Source: Eledone cirrhosa (taxonomy: Eukaryota; Mollusca; Cephalopoda; Octopoda; Eledonidae). From it: DNA of 64,000 nucleotides. Position numbers and translations under genes: made by a program. Positions 27,900 through 41,200 of the stretch are shown one piece after another. The first letter of the stretch is position 1. Each line of letters opens with the position of its first letter. The DNA is taken from contig OZ024748.1 in the NCBI GenBank assembly GCA_964016885.1, positions 37,295,047 through 37,359,046 on the forward strand. The letters run 5' to 3'. The notes below the pieces were generated by a model. It was given only the letters and a program-made list of their open reading frames with translations, was not told where the DNA came from and did not search any database.

Positions 27900-28850
27900 G
27901 TGTTTACTACCTCTAGATCTAGTATGACAATGTTAGTGTCAGTGTTAACTACCTCTAGATCTAGTATGACAATGTCAGTGTCAGTGTTAACTACCACAAG
28001 ATCTAGTGTGACAATGTTAGTGTCAGTGTTAACTACCTCTAGATATAGTATGACAATGTCAGTGTCAGTGTTTGCTACCTCTAGATCTAGTATGACAATG
28101 TTAGTGTCAGTGTTAACTACCTCTAGATCTAGTGTGACAATGTTAGTGTCAGTGTTAACTACCTCTAGATATAGTATGACAATGTCAGTGTCAGTGTTAA
28201 CTACCACAAGATCTAGTGTGACAATGTTAGTGTCAGTGTTAACTACCTGTAGATATAGTATGACAATGTCAGTGTCAGTGTTTACTACCTCTAGATCTAG
28301 TATGACAATGTTAGTGTCAGTGTTAACTACCTCTAGATCTAGTGTGACAATGTTAGTGTCAGTGTTAACTACCTCTAGATCTAGTATGACAATGTCAGTG
28401 TCAGTGTTAACTACCTCTAGATCTAGTATGACAATGTTAGTGTCAGTGTTAACTAACACTAGATCTAGTATGACAATGTCAGTGTCAGTGTTAACTACCT
28501 CTAGATCTAGTATGACAATGTTAGTGTCAGTGTTAACTACCTCTAGATCTAGTATGACAATGTTAGTGTCAGTGTTAACTACCTCTAGATCTAGTGTGAC
28601 AATGTTAGTGTCAGTGTTAACTACCTCTAGATCTAGTATGACAATGTCAGTGTCAGTGTTAACTACCTCTAGATCTAGTATGACAATGTCAGTGTCAGGG
28701 TTAACTACCTCTAGATCTAGTATGACAATGTTAGTGTCAGTGTTAACTACCATTAGATCTAGTGTGACAATGTTAGTGTCAGTGTTAACTACCACTAGAT
28801 CTAGTATGACAATGTCAGTGTCACTGTTAACTACCTCTAGATCTAGTGTG
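26500..28850. repeat. Transition segment between left and right HOR families
   Basis: This stretch is only satellite. From 27.2 kb GAGTTA short units become frequent (SRSN units at 27,388 and 27,754, 366 bp apart). The TCTACT h7 variant (SRSTM) is first seen at 27,676 and then recurs throughout the right-hand half. The TTATTG unit (LLSVLTT), frequent to the left up to about 26.0 kb, is not seen again. I take this as the boundary between two amplification families. Confidence 0.65.
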
Positions 28851-29057
28851 ACAATGTTAGGGTCAGTGTTAACTACCACTAGATCTAGTGTGACAATGTT
28901 AGTGTCAGTGTTAACTACCACTAGATATAGTATGACAATGTCAGTGTCAGTGTTAACTACCTCTCGATCTAGTATGACAATGTCAGTGTCAGTGTTAACT
29001 ACCACAAGATCTAGTGTGACAATGTTAGTGTCAGTGTTAACTACCTCTAGATATAGT

Positions 29058-29093
29058 ATGTCAGTGTCAGTGTTTACTACCTCTAGATCTAGT
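29058..29093 (+). repeat. Private 36-bp monomer lacking hexamer h1
   Basis: This unit starts ATGTCAGTGTCAGTG: the ATGACA hexamer is missing. The matching unit in the next HOR copy is full length, and the offset between copies changes from 8,826 to 8,832 exactly here. The loss is therefore a single 6-bp event in this copy, not an inherited variant. Reading phase is preserved. Confidence 0.9.
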
Positions 29094-30799
29094 ATGACAA
29101 TGTTAGTGTCAGTGTTAACTACGTCTAGATCTAGTGTGACAATGTTAGTGTCAGTGTTAACTACCTCTAGATATAGTATGACAATGTCAGTGTCAGTGTT
29201 AACTACCTCTAGATCTAGTATGACAATGTCAGTGTCAGTGTTAACTACCTCTAGATCTAGTATGACAATGTCAGTGTCAGTGTTAACTACCACTAGATCT
29301 AGTATGACAATGTCAGTGTCAGTGTCAACTACCACAAGATCTAGTGTGACAATGTTAGTGTCAGTGTTAACTACCTCTAGATCTAGTATGACAATGTCAG
29401 AGTTAACTACCTCTAGATCTAGTATGACAATGTCAGTGTCAGTGTTAACAACCTCTAGATCTACTATGACAATGTCAGTGTCAGTGTTAACTACCACTAG
29501 ATCTAGTATGACAATGTCAGAGTTAACTACCTCTAGATCTAATATGACAATGTCCGTGTCAGTGTTAACTACCTCTAGATCTAGTGTGACAATGTTAGTG
29601 TCAGTGTTAACTACCTCTAGATCTAGTATGACATTGTTAGTGTCAGTGTTAACTACCACTAGGTCTAGTATGACAATGTCAGTGTCAGTGTTAACTACCT
29701 CTAGATATAGTATGACAATGTCAGTGTCAGTGTTAACTACCTCTAGATCTAGTATGACAATGTCAGTGTCAGTGTTAACTACCACAAGATCTAGTGTGAC
29801 AATGTTAGTGTCAGTGTTAACTACCTCTAGATATAGTATGACAATGTCAGTGTCAGTGTTTACTACCTCTAGATCTAGTATGACAATGTTAGTGTCAGTG
29901 TTAACTACCTCTAGATCTAGTGTGACAATGTTAGTGTCAGTGTTAACTACCTCTAGATATAGTATGACAATGTCAGTGTCAGTGTTAACTACCACAAGAT
30001 CTAGTGTGACAATGTTAGTGTCAGTGTTAACTACCTGTAGATATAGTATGACAATGTCAGTGTCAGTGTTTACTACCTCTAGATCTAGTATGACAATGTT
30101 AGTGTCAGTGTTAACTACCTCTAGATCTAGTGTGACAATGTTAGTGTCAGTGTTAACTACCTCTAGATCTAGTATGACAATGTCAGTGTCAGTGTTAACT
30201 ACCTCTAGATCTAGTATGACAATGTCAGTGTCAGTGTTAACTACCTCTAGATCTAGTATGACAATGTTAGTGTCAGTGTTAACTACCTCTAGATCTAGTA
30301 TGACAATGTTAGTGTCAGTGTTAACTACCTCTAGATCTAGTGTGACAATGTTAGTGTCAGTGTTAACTACCTCTAGATCTAGTATGACAAAGTCAGTGTC
30401 AGTGTTAACTACCTCTAGATCTAGAATGACAATGTCAGTGTCAGGGTTAACTACCTCTAGATCTAGTATGACAATGTTAGTGTCAGTGTTAACTACCACT
30501 AGATCTAGTGTGACAATGTTAGTGTCAGTGTTAACTACCACTAGATCTAGTATGACAATGTCAGTGTCACTGTTAACTACCTCTAGATCTAGTGTGACAA
30601 TGTTAGTGTCAGTGTTAACTACCACTAGATCTAGTGTGACAATGTTAGTGTCAGTGTTAACTAGCACTAGATCTAGTATGACAATGTCAGTGTCAGTGTT
30701 AACTACCTCTAGATCTAGTATGACAATGTTAGTGTCAGTGTTAACTACCTCTAGATCTAGTGTGACAATGTCAGTGTCAGTGTTAACTACCTCTAGATC

Positions 30800-33700
30800 T
30801 AGTATGACAATGTTAGTGTCAGTGTTAACTATCTCTAGATCTAGTGTGACAATGTTAGTGTCAGTGTTAACTACCTCTAGATATAGTATGACAATGTCAG
30901 TGTCAGTGTTAACTACCTCTCGATCTAGTATGACAATGTCAGTGTCAGTGATAACTACCACAAGATCTAGTGTGACAATGTTAGTGTCAGTGTTAACTAC
31001 CTCTAGATATAGTAAGACAATGTCAGTGTCAGTGTTTACTACCTCTAGATCTAGTATGACAATGTTAGTGTCAGTGTTAACTACCTCTAGATCTAGTGTG
31101 ACAATGTTAGTGTCAATGTTAACTACCTCTAGATATAGTATGACAATGTCAGTGTCAGTGTTAACTACCTCTAGATCTAGTATGACAATGTCAGTGTCAG
31201 TGTTAACTACCTCTAGATCTATTATGACAATGTCAGTGTCAGTGTTAACTACCACTAGATCTAGTATGACAATGTCAGTGTCAGTGTTAACTACCACAAG
31301 ATCTAGTATGACAATGTCAGAGTTAACTACCTCTAGATCTAGTATGACAATGTCAGTGTCAGTGTTAACTACCTCTAGATCTAGTATGACAATGTCAGTG
31401 TCAGTGTTAACAACCTCTAGATCTACTATGACAATGGCAGTTTCAGTGTTAACTACCACTAGATCTAGTATGACAATGTCAGAGTTAACTACCTCTAGAT
31501 CTAATATGACAATGTCAGTGTCAGTGTTAACTACCTCTAGATCTAGTGTGACAATGTTAGTGTCAGTGTTAACTACCTCTAGATCTAGTATGACAATGTT
31601 AGTGTCAGTGTTAACTACCACTAGGTCTAGTATGACAATGTCAGTGTCAGTGTTAACTACCTCTAGATCTACTATGACAATGTCAGTGTCAGTGTTAACT
31701 ACCTCTAGATCTAGTATGACAATGTTAGTGTCAGTGTTAACTACCACTAGATCTAGTATGACAATGTCAGTGTCAGTGTTAACTACCTCTAGATCTAGTA
31801 TGACAATGTTAGTGTCAGTGTTAACTACCTCTAGATCTAGTATGACAATGTTAGTGTCAGTGTTAACTACCTCTAGATCTAGTGTGACAATGTTAGTGTC
31901 AGTGTTAACTACCTCTAGATCTAGTATGACAATGTCAGTGTCAGTGTTAACTATCTCTAGATCTAGTATGACAATATCAGTGTCAGGGTTAACTACCTCT
32001 AGATCAAGTATGACAATGTTAGTGTCAGTGTTAACTACCACTAGATCTAGTATGACAATGTCAGTGTCAGTGTTAACTACCTCTAGATCTAGTGTGACAA
32101 TGTTAGTGTCAGTGTTAACTACCACTAGATCTAGTATGACAATGTCAGTGTCAGTGTTAACTACCTCTAGATCTAGTATGACAATGTTAGTGTCAGTGTT
32201 AACTACCTCTAGATCTAGTGTGACAATGTCAGTGTCAGTGTTAACTACCTCTAGATCTAGTATGACAATGTTAGTGTCAGTGTTAACTATCTCTAGATCT
32301 AGTGTGACAATGTTAGTGTCAGTGTTAACTACCTCTAGATATAGTATGACAATGTCAGTGTCAGTGTTTACTACCTCTAGATCTAGTATGACAATGTCAG
32401 TGTCAGTGTTAACTACCTCTAGATCTAGTGTGACAATGTTAGTGTCAGTGTTAACTACCTCTAGATATAGTATGACAATGTCAGTGTCAGTGTTTACTAC
32501 CTCTAGATCTAGTATGACAATGTTAGTGTCAGTGTTAACTACCTCTAGATCTAGTGTGACAATGTTAGTGTCAGTGTTAACTACCTCTAGATATAGTATG
32601 ACAATGTCAGTGTCAGTGTTAACTACCTCTAGATCTAGTATGACAATGTCAGTGTCAGTGTTAACTACCTCTAGATCTAGTATGACAATGTCAGTGTCAG
32701 TGTTAACTACCACTAGATCTAGTATGACAATGTCAGTATCAGTGTTAACTACCACAAGATCTAGTGTGACAATGTTAGTGTTAGTGTTAACTACCTCTAG
32801 ATCTAGTATGACAATGTCAGAGTTAACTACCTCTAGATCTAGTATGACAATGTTAGTGTCAGTGTTAACTACCTCTAGATCTAGTATGACAATGTCAGTG
32901 TCAGTGTTAACAACCTCTAGATCTACTATGACAATGTCAGTGTCAGTGTTAACTACCACTAGATCTAGTATGACAATGTTAGTGTCAGTGTTAACTATCT
33001 CTAGATCTAGTGTGACAATGTTAGTGTCAGTGTTAACTACCTCTAGATATAGTATGACAATGTCAGTGTCAGTGTTAACTACCTCTCGATCTAGTATGAC
33101 AATGTCAGTGTCAGTGATAACTACCACAAGATCTAGTGTGACAATGTTAGTGTCAGTGTTAACTACCTCTAGATATAGTAAGACAATGTCAGTGTCAGTG
33201 TTTACTACCTCTAGATCTAGTATGACAATGTTAGTGTCAGTGTTAACTACCTCTAGATCTAGTGTGACAATGTTAGTGTCAATGTTAACTACCTCTAGAT
33301 ATAGTATGACAATGTCAGTGTCAGTGTTAACTACCTCTAGATCTAGTATGACAATGTCAGTGTCAGTGTTAACTACCTCTAGATCTATTATGACAATGTC
33401 AGTGTCAGTGTTAACTACCACTAGATCTAGTATGACAATGTCAGTGTCAGTGTTAACTACCACAAGATCTAGTGTGACAATGTTAGTGTCAGTGTTAACT
33501 ACCTCTAGATCTAGTATGACAATGTCAGTGTTAACTACCTCTAGATCTAGTATGACAATGTCAGTGTTAACTACCTCTAGATCTAGTATGACAATGTCAG
33601 TGTCAGTGTTAACTACCTCTAGATCTAGTATGACAATGTCAGTGTCAGTGTTAACAACCTCTAGATCTACTATGACAATGGCAGTTTCAGTGTTAACTAC

Positions 33701-35210
33701 CACTAGATCTAGTATGACAATGTCAGAGTTAACTACCTCTAGATCTAATATGACAATGTCAGTGTCAGTGTTAACTACCTCTAGATCTAGTGTGACAATG
33801 TTAGTGTCAGTGTTAACTACCTCTAGATCTAGTATGACAATGTTAGTGTCAGTGTTAACTACCACTAGGTCTAGTATGACAATGTCAGTGTCAGTGTTAA
33901 CTACCTCTAGATCTACTATGACAATGTCAGTGTCAGTGTTAACTACCTCTAGATCTAGTATGACAATGTTAGTGTCAGTGTTAACTACCACTAGATCTAG
34001 TATGACAATGTCAGTGTCAGTGTTAACTACCTCTAGATCTAGTATGACAATGTTAGTGTCAGTGTTAACTACCTCTAGATCTAGTATGACAATGTTAGTG
34101 TCAGTGTTAACTACCTCTAGATCTAGTGTGACAATGTTAGTGTCAGTGTTAACTACCTCTAGATCTAGTATGACAATGTCAGTGTCAGTGTTAACTATCT
34201 CTAGATCTAGTATGACAATATCAGTGTCAGGGTTAACTACCTCTAGATCAAGTATGACAATGTTAGTGTCAGTGTTAACTACCACTAGATCTAGTATGAC
34301 AATGTCAGTGTCAGTGTTAACTACCTCTAGATCTAGTGTGACAATGTTAGTGTCAGTGTTAACTACCACTAGATCTAGTATGACAATGTCAGTGTCAGTG
34401 TTAACTACCTCTAGATCTAGTATGACAATGTTAGTGTCAGTGTTAACTACCTCTAGATCTAGTGTGACAATGTCAGTGTCAGTGTTAACTACCTCTAGAT
34501 CTAGTATGACAATGTTAGTGTCAGTGTTAACTATCTCTAGATCTAGTGTGACAATGTTAGTGTCAGGGTTAACTACCTCTAGATATAGTATGACAATGTC
34601 AGTGTCAGTGTTTACTACCTCTAGATCTAGTATGACAATGTCAGTGTCAGTGTTAACTACCTCTAGATCTAGTGTGACAATGTTAGTGTCAGTGTTAACT
34701 ACCTCTAGATATAGTATGACAATGTCAGTGTCAGTGTTTACTACCTCTAGATCTAGTATGACAATGTTAGTGTCAGTGTTAACTACCTCTAGATCTAGTG
34801 TGACAATGTTAGTGTCAGTGTTAACTACCTCTAGATATAGTATGACAATGTCAGTGTCAGTGTTAACTACCTCTAGATCTAGTATGACAATGTCAGTGTC
34901 AGTGTTAACTACCTCTAGATCTAGTATGACAATGTCAGTGTCAGTGTTAACTACCACTAGATCTAGTATGACAATGTCAGTATCAGTGTTAACTACCACA
35001 AGATCTAGTGTGACAATGTTAGTGTTAGTGTTAACTACCTCTAGATCTAGTATGACAATGTCAGAGTTAACTACCTCTAGATCTAGTATGACAATGTCAG
35101 TGTCAGTGTTAACTACCTCTAGATCTAGTATGACAATGTCAGTGTCAGTGTTAACAACCTCTAGATCTACTATGACAATGTCAGTGTCAGTGTTAACTAC
35201 CACTAGATCT
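30800..35210. repeat. Internal tandem duplication of about 2.2 kb
   Basis: About 30.80-32.97 kb is repeated at 32.97-35.21 kb. The GTGATA units at 30,951 and 33,117 give offset 2,166. After 78 bp of extra units the offset is 2,244 (GGCAGTTTC 31,437/33,681; SRSN 31,504/33,748; AGATCAAG 32,006/34,250). The downstream HOR copy has only one version, so the duplication (or its loss) happened after the two large copies separated. Confidence 0.85.
33516..33587 (+). repeat. Two adjacent 36-bp monomers lacking h3 (type GTGTTA)
   Basis: Units 33,516-33,551 and 33,552-33,587 read ATGACA, ATGTCA, GTGTTA, so one GTGTCA hexamer has been lost without the GAGTTA change of the commoner short class. Similar losses occur singly at 48,726, 55,518, 55,842, 60,720 and 63,264. 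At 55,842 the retained hexamers are ATGACA, GTGTCA, GTGTTA. The independent hexamer losses show that the h1-h4 run is where length changes happen. Confidence 0.9.
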
Positions 35211-38200
35211 AGTATGACAATGTCAGAGTTAACTACCTCTAGATCTAATATGACAATGTCAGTGTCAGTGTTAACTACCTCTAGATCTAGTGTGACAATG
35301 TTAGTGTCAGTGTTAACTACCTCTAGATCTAGTATGACAATGTTAGTGTCAGTGTTAACTACCACTAGGTCTAGTATGACAATGTCAGTGTCAGTGTTAA
35401 CTACCTCTAGATATAGTATGACAATGTCAGTGTCAGTGTTAACTACCACTAGATCTAGTATGACAATGTCAGTGTCAGTGTTAACTACCACAAGATCTAG
35501 TGTGACAATGTTAGTGTCAGTGTTAACTACCTCTAGATATAGTATGACAATGTCAGTGTCAGTGTTTACTACCTCTAGATCTAGTATGACAATGTTAGTG
35601 TCAGTGTTAACTACCTCTAGATCTAGTGTGACAATGTTAGTGTCAGTGTTAACTACCTCTAGATATAGTATGACAATGTCAGTGTCAGTGTTAACTACCA
35701 CAAGATCTAGTGTGACAATGTTAGTGTCAGTGTTAACTACCTGTAGATATAGTATGACAATGTCAGTGTCAGTGTTTACTACCTCTAGATCTAGTATGAC
35801 AATGTTAGTGTCAGTGTTAACTACCTCTAGATCTAGTGTGACAATGTTAGTGTCAGTGTTAACTACCTCTAGATCTAGTATGACAATGTCAGTGTCAGTG
35901 TTAACTACCTCTAGATCTAGTATGACAATGTTAGTGTCAGTGTTAACTAACACTAGATCTAGTATGACAATGTCAGTGTCAGTGTTAACTACCTCTAGAT
36001 CTAGTATGACAATGTTAGTGTCAGTGTTAACTACCTCTAGATCTAGTGTGACAATGTTAGTGTCAGTGTTAACTACCTCTAGATCTAGTATGACAATGTC
36101 AGTGTCAGTGTTAACTACCTCTAGATCTAGTATGACAATGTCAGTGTCAGGGTTAACTACCTCTAGATCTAGTATGACCATGTTAGTGTCAGTGTTAACT
36201 ACCACTAGATCTAGTGTGACAATGTTAGTGTCAGTGTTAACTACCACTAGATCTAGTATGACAATGTCAGTGTCACTGTTAACTACCTCTAGATCTAGTG
36301 TGACAATGTTAGTGTCAGTGTTAACTACCACTAGATCTAGTGTGACAATGTTAGTGTCAGTGTTAACTACCACTAGATCTAGTATGACAATGTCAGTGTC
36401 AGTGTTAACTACCTCTAGATCTAGTATGACAATGTTAGTGTCAGTGTTAACTACCTCTAGATCTAGTGTGACAATGTCAGTGTCAGTGTTAACTACCTCT
36501 AGATCTAGTATGACAATGTTAGTGTCAGTGTTAACTATCTCTAGATCTAGTGTGACAATGTTAGTGTCAGTGTTAACTACCTCTAGATATAGTATGACAA
36601 TGTCAGTGTCAGTGTTAACTACCTCTCGATCTAGTATGACAATGTCAGTGTCAGTGATAACTACCACAAGATCTAGTGTGACAATGTTAGTGTCAGTGTT
36701 AACTACCTCAAGATATAGTAAGACAATGTCAGTGTCAGTGTTTACTACCTCTAGATCTAGTATGACAATGTTAGTGTCAGTGTTAACTACCTCTAGATCT
36801 AGTGTGACAATGTTAGTGTCAATGTTAACTACCTCTAGATATAGTATGACAATGTCAGTGTCAGTGTTAACTACCTCTAGATCAAGTATGACAATGTCAG
36901 TGTCAGTGTTAACTACCTCTAGATCTATTATGACAATGTCAGTGTCAGTGTTAATTACCACTAGATCTAGTATGACAATGTCAGTGTCAGTGTTAACTAC
37001 CACAAGATCTAGTGTGACAATGTTAGTGTCAGTGTTAACTACCTCTAGATCTAGTATGACAATGTCAGAGTTAACTACCTCTAGATCTAGTATGACAATG
37101 TCAGTGTCAGTGTTAACTACCTCTAGATCTAGTACGACAATGTCAGTGTCAGTGTTAACAACCTCTAGATCTACTATGACAATGTCAGTGTCAGTGTTAA
37201 CTACCACTAGATCTAGTATGACAATGTCAGAGTTAACTACCTCTAGATCTAATATGACAATGTCAGTGTCAGTGTTAACTACCTCTAGATCTAGTGTGAC
37301 AATGTTAGTGTCAGTGTTAACTACCTCTAGATCTAGTATGACAATGTTAGTGTCAGTGTTAACTACCACTAGGTCTAGTATGACAATGTCAGTGTCAGTG
37401 TTAACTACCTCTAGATCTAGTATGACAATGTCAGTGTCAGTGTTAACTACCTCTAGATCTAGTATGACAATGTTAGTGTCAGTGTTAACTACCACTAGAT
37501 CTAGTATGACAATGTCAGTGTCAGTGTTAACTACCTCTAGATCTAGTATGACAATGTTAGTGTCAGTGTTAACTACCTCTAGATCTAGTATGACAATGTC
37601 AGTGTCAGTGTTAACTACCTCTAGATCTAGTATGACAATGTCAGTGTCAGGGTTAACTACCTCTAGATCTAGTATGACAATGTTAGTGTCAGTGTTAACT
37701 ACCACTAGATCTAGGGTGACAATGTTAGTGTCAGTGTTAACTACCACTAGATATAGTATGACAATGTCAGTGTCAGTGTTAACTACCTCTCGATCTAGTA
37801 TGACAATGTCAGTGTCAGTGTTAACTACCACAAGATCTAGTGTGACAATGTTAGTGTCAGTGTTAACTACCTCTAGATATAGTATGACAATGTCAGTGTC
37901 AGTGTTTACTACCTCTAGATCTAGTATGACAATGTTAGTGTCAGTGTTAACTACGTCTAGATCTAGTGTGACAATGTTAGTGTCAGTGTTAACTACCTCT
38001 AGATATAGTATGACAATGTCAGTGTCAGTGTTAACTACCTCTAGATCTAGTATGACAATGTCAGTGTCAGTGTTAACTACCTCTAGATCTAGTATGACAA
38101 TGTCAGTGTCAGTGTTAACTACCACTAGATCTAGTATGACAATGTCAGTGTCAGTGTTAACTACCACAAGATCTAGTGTGACAATGTTAGTGTCAGTGTT

Positions 38201-41200
38201 AACTACCTCTAGATCTAGTATGACAATGTCAGAGTTAACTACCTCTAGATCTAGTATGACAATGTCAGTGTCAGTGTTAACAACCTCTAGATCTACTATG
38301 ACAATGTCAGTGTCAGTGTTAACTACCACTAGATCTAGTATGACAATGTCAGAGTTAACTACCTCTAGATCTAATATGACAATGTCCGTGTCAGTGTTAA
38401 CTACCTCTAGATCTAGTGTGACAATGTTAGTGTCAGTGTTAACTACCTCTAGATCTAGTATGACATTGTTAGTGTCAGTGTTAACTACCACTAGGTCTAG
38501 TATGACAATGTCAGTGTCAGTGTTAACTACCTCTAGATATAGTATGACAATGTCAGTGTCAGTGTTAACTACCTCTAGATCTAGTATGACAATGTCAGTG
38601 TCAGTGTTAACTACCACAAGATCTAGTGTGACAATGTTAGTGTCAGTGTTAACTACCTCTAGATATAGTATGACAATGTCAGTGTCAGTGTTTACTACCT
38701 CTAGATCTAGTATGACAATGTTAGTGTCAGTGTTAACTACCTCTAGATCTAGTGTGACAATGTTAGTGTCAGTGTTAACTACCTCTAGATATAGTATGAC
38801 AATGTCAGTGTCAGTGTTAACTACCACAAGATCTAGTGTGACAATGTTAGTGTCAGTGTTAACTACCTGTAGATATAGTATGACAATGTCAGTGTCAGTG
38901 TTTACTACCTCTAGATCTAGTATGACAATGTTAGTGTCAGTGTTAACTACCTCTAGATCTAGTGTGACAATGTTAGTGTCAGTGTTAACTACCTCTAGAT
39001 CTAGTATGACAATGTCAGTGTCAGTGTTAACTACCTCTAGATCTAGTATGACAATGTTAGTGTCAGTGTTAACTAACACTAGATCTAGTATGACAATGTC
39101 AGTGTCAGTGTTAATTACCTCTAGATCTAGTATGACAATGTTAGTGTCAGTGTTAACTACCTCTAGATCTAGTATGACAATGTTAGTGTCAGTGTTAACT
39201 ACCTCTAGATCTAGTGTGACAATGTTAGTGTCAGTGTTAACTACCTCTAGATCTAGTATGACAAAGTCAGTGTCAGTGTTAACTACCTCTAGATCTAGTA
39301 TGACAATGTCAGTGTCAGGGTTAACTACCTCTAGATCTAGTATGACAATGTTAGTGTCAGTGTTAACTACCACTAGATCTAGTGTGACAATGTTAGTGTC
39401 AGTGTTAACTACCACTAGATCTAGTATGACAATGTCAGTGTCACTGTTAACTACCTCTAGATCTAGTGTGACAATGTTAGTGTCAGTGTTAACTACCACT
39501 AGATCTAGTGTGACAATGTTAGTGTCAGTGTTAACTAGCACTAGATCTAGTATGACAATGTCAGTGTCAGTGTTAACTACCTCTAGATCTAGTATGACAA
39601 TGTTAGTGTCAGTGTTAACTACCTCTAGATCTAGTGTGACAATGTCAGTGTCAGTGTTAACTACCTCTAGATCTAGTATGACAATGTTAGTGTCAGTGTT
39701 AACTATCTCTAGATCTAGTGTGACAATGTTAGTGTCAGTGTTAACTACCTCTAGATATAGTATGACAATGTCAGTGTCAGTGTTAACTACCTCTCGATCT
39801 AGTATGACAATGTCAGTGTCAGTGATAACTACCACAAGATCTAGTGTGACAATGTTAGTGTCAGTGTTAACTACCTCTAGATATAGTAAGACAATGTCAG
39901 TGTCAGTGTTTACTACCTCTAGATCTAGTATGACAATGTTAGTGTCAGTGTTAACTACCTCTAGATCTAGTGTGACAATGTTAGTGTCAATGTTAACTAC
40001 CTCTAGATATAGTATGACAATGTCAGTGTCAGTGTTAACTACCTCTAGATCTAGTATGACAATGTCAGTGTCAGTGTTAACTACCTCTAGATCTATTATG
40101 ACAATGTCAGTGTCAGTGTTAACTACCACTAGATCTAGTATGACAATGTCAGTGTCAGTGTTAACTACCACAAGATCTAGTGTGACAATGTTAGTGTCAG
40201 TGTTAACTACCTCTAGATCTAGTATGACAATGTCAGAGTTAACTACCTCTAGATCTAGTATGACAATGTCAGTGTCAGTGTTAACTACCTCTAGATCTAG
40301 TATGACAATGTCAGTGTCAGTGTTAACAACCTCTAGATCTACTATGACAATGGCAGTTTCAGTGTTAACTACCACTAGATCTAGTATGACAATGTCAGAG
40401 TTAACTACCTCTAGATCTAATATGACAATGTCAGTGTCAGTGTTAACTACCTCTAGATCTAGTGTGACAATGTTAGTGTCAGTGTTAACTACCTCTAGAT
40501 CTAGTATGACAATGTTAGTGTCAGTGTTAACTACCACTAGGTCTAGTATGACAATGTCAGTGTCAGTGTTAACTACCTCTAGATCTACTATGACAATGTC
40601 AGTGTCAGTGTTAACTACCTCTAGATCTAGTATGACAATGTTAGTGTCAGTGTTAACTACCACTAGATCTAGTATGACAATGTCAGTGTCAGTGTTAACT
40701 ACCTCTAGATCTAGTATGACAATGTTAGTGTCAGTGTTAACTACCTCTAGATCTAGTATGACAATGTTAGTGTCAGTGTTAACTACCTCTAGATCTAGTG
40801 TGACAATGTTAGTGTCAGTGTTAACTACCTCTAGATCTAGTATGACAATGTCAGTGTCAGTGTTAACTATCTCTAGATCTAGTATGACAATATCAGTGTC
40901 AGGGTTAACTACCTCTAGATCAAGTATGACAATGTTAGTGTCAGTGTTAACTACCACTAGATCTAGTATGACAATGTCAGTGTCAGTGTTAACTACCTCT
41001 AGATCTAGTGTGACAATGTTAGTGTCAGTGTTAACTACCACTAGATCTAGTATAACAATGTCAGTGTCAGTGTTAACTACCTCTAGATCTAGTATGACAA
41101 TGTTAGTGTCAGTGTTAACTACCTCTAGATCTAGTGTGACAATGTCAGTGTCAGTGTTAACTACCTCTAGATCTAGTATGACAATGTTAGTGTCAGTGTT

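Noticed and set aside
16178..27901. Functional splice donors at the two GTAAGTG sites
   Set aside because: Any TAA in this codon context automatically gives GTAAGTG; no exon, branch site or transcription evidence exists in the window.
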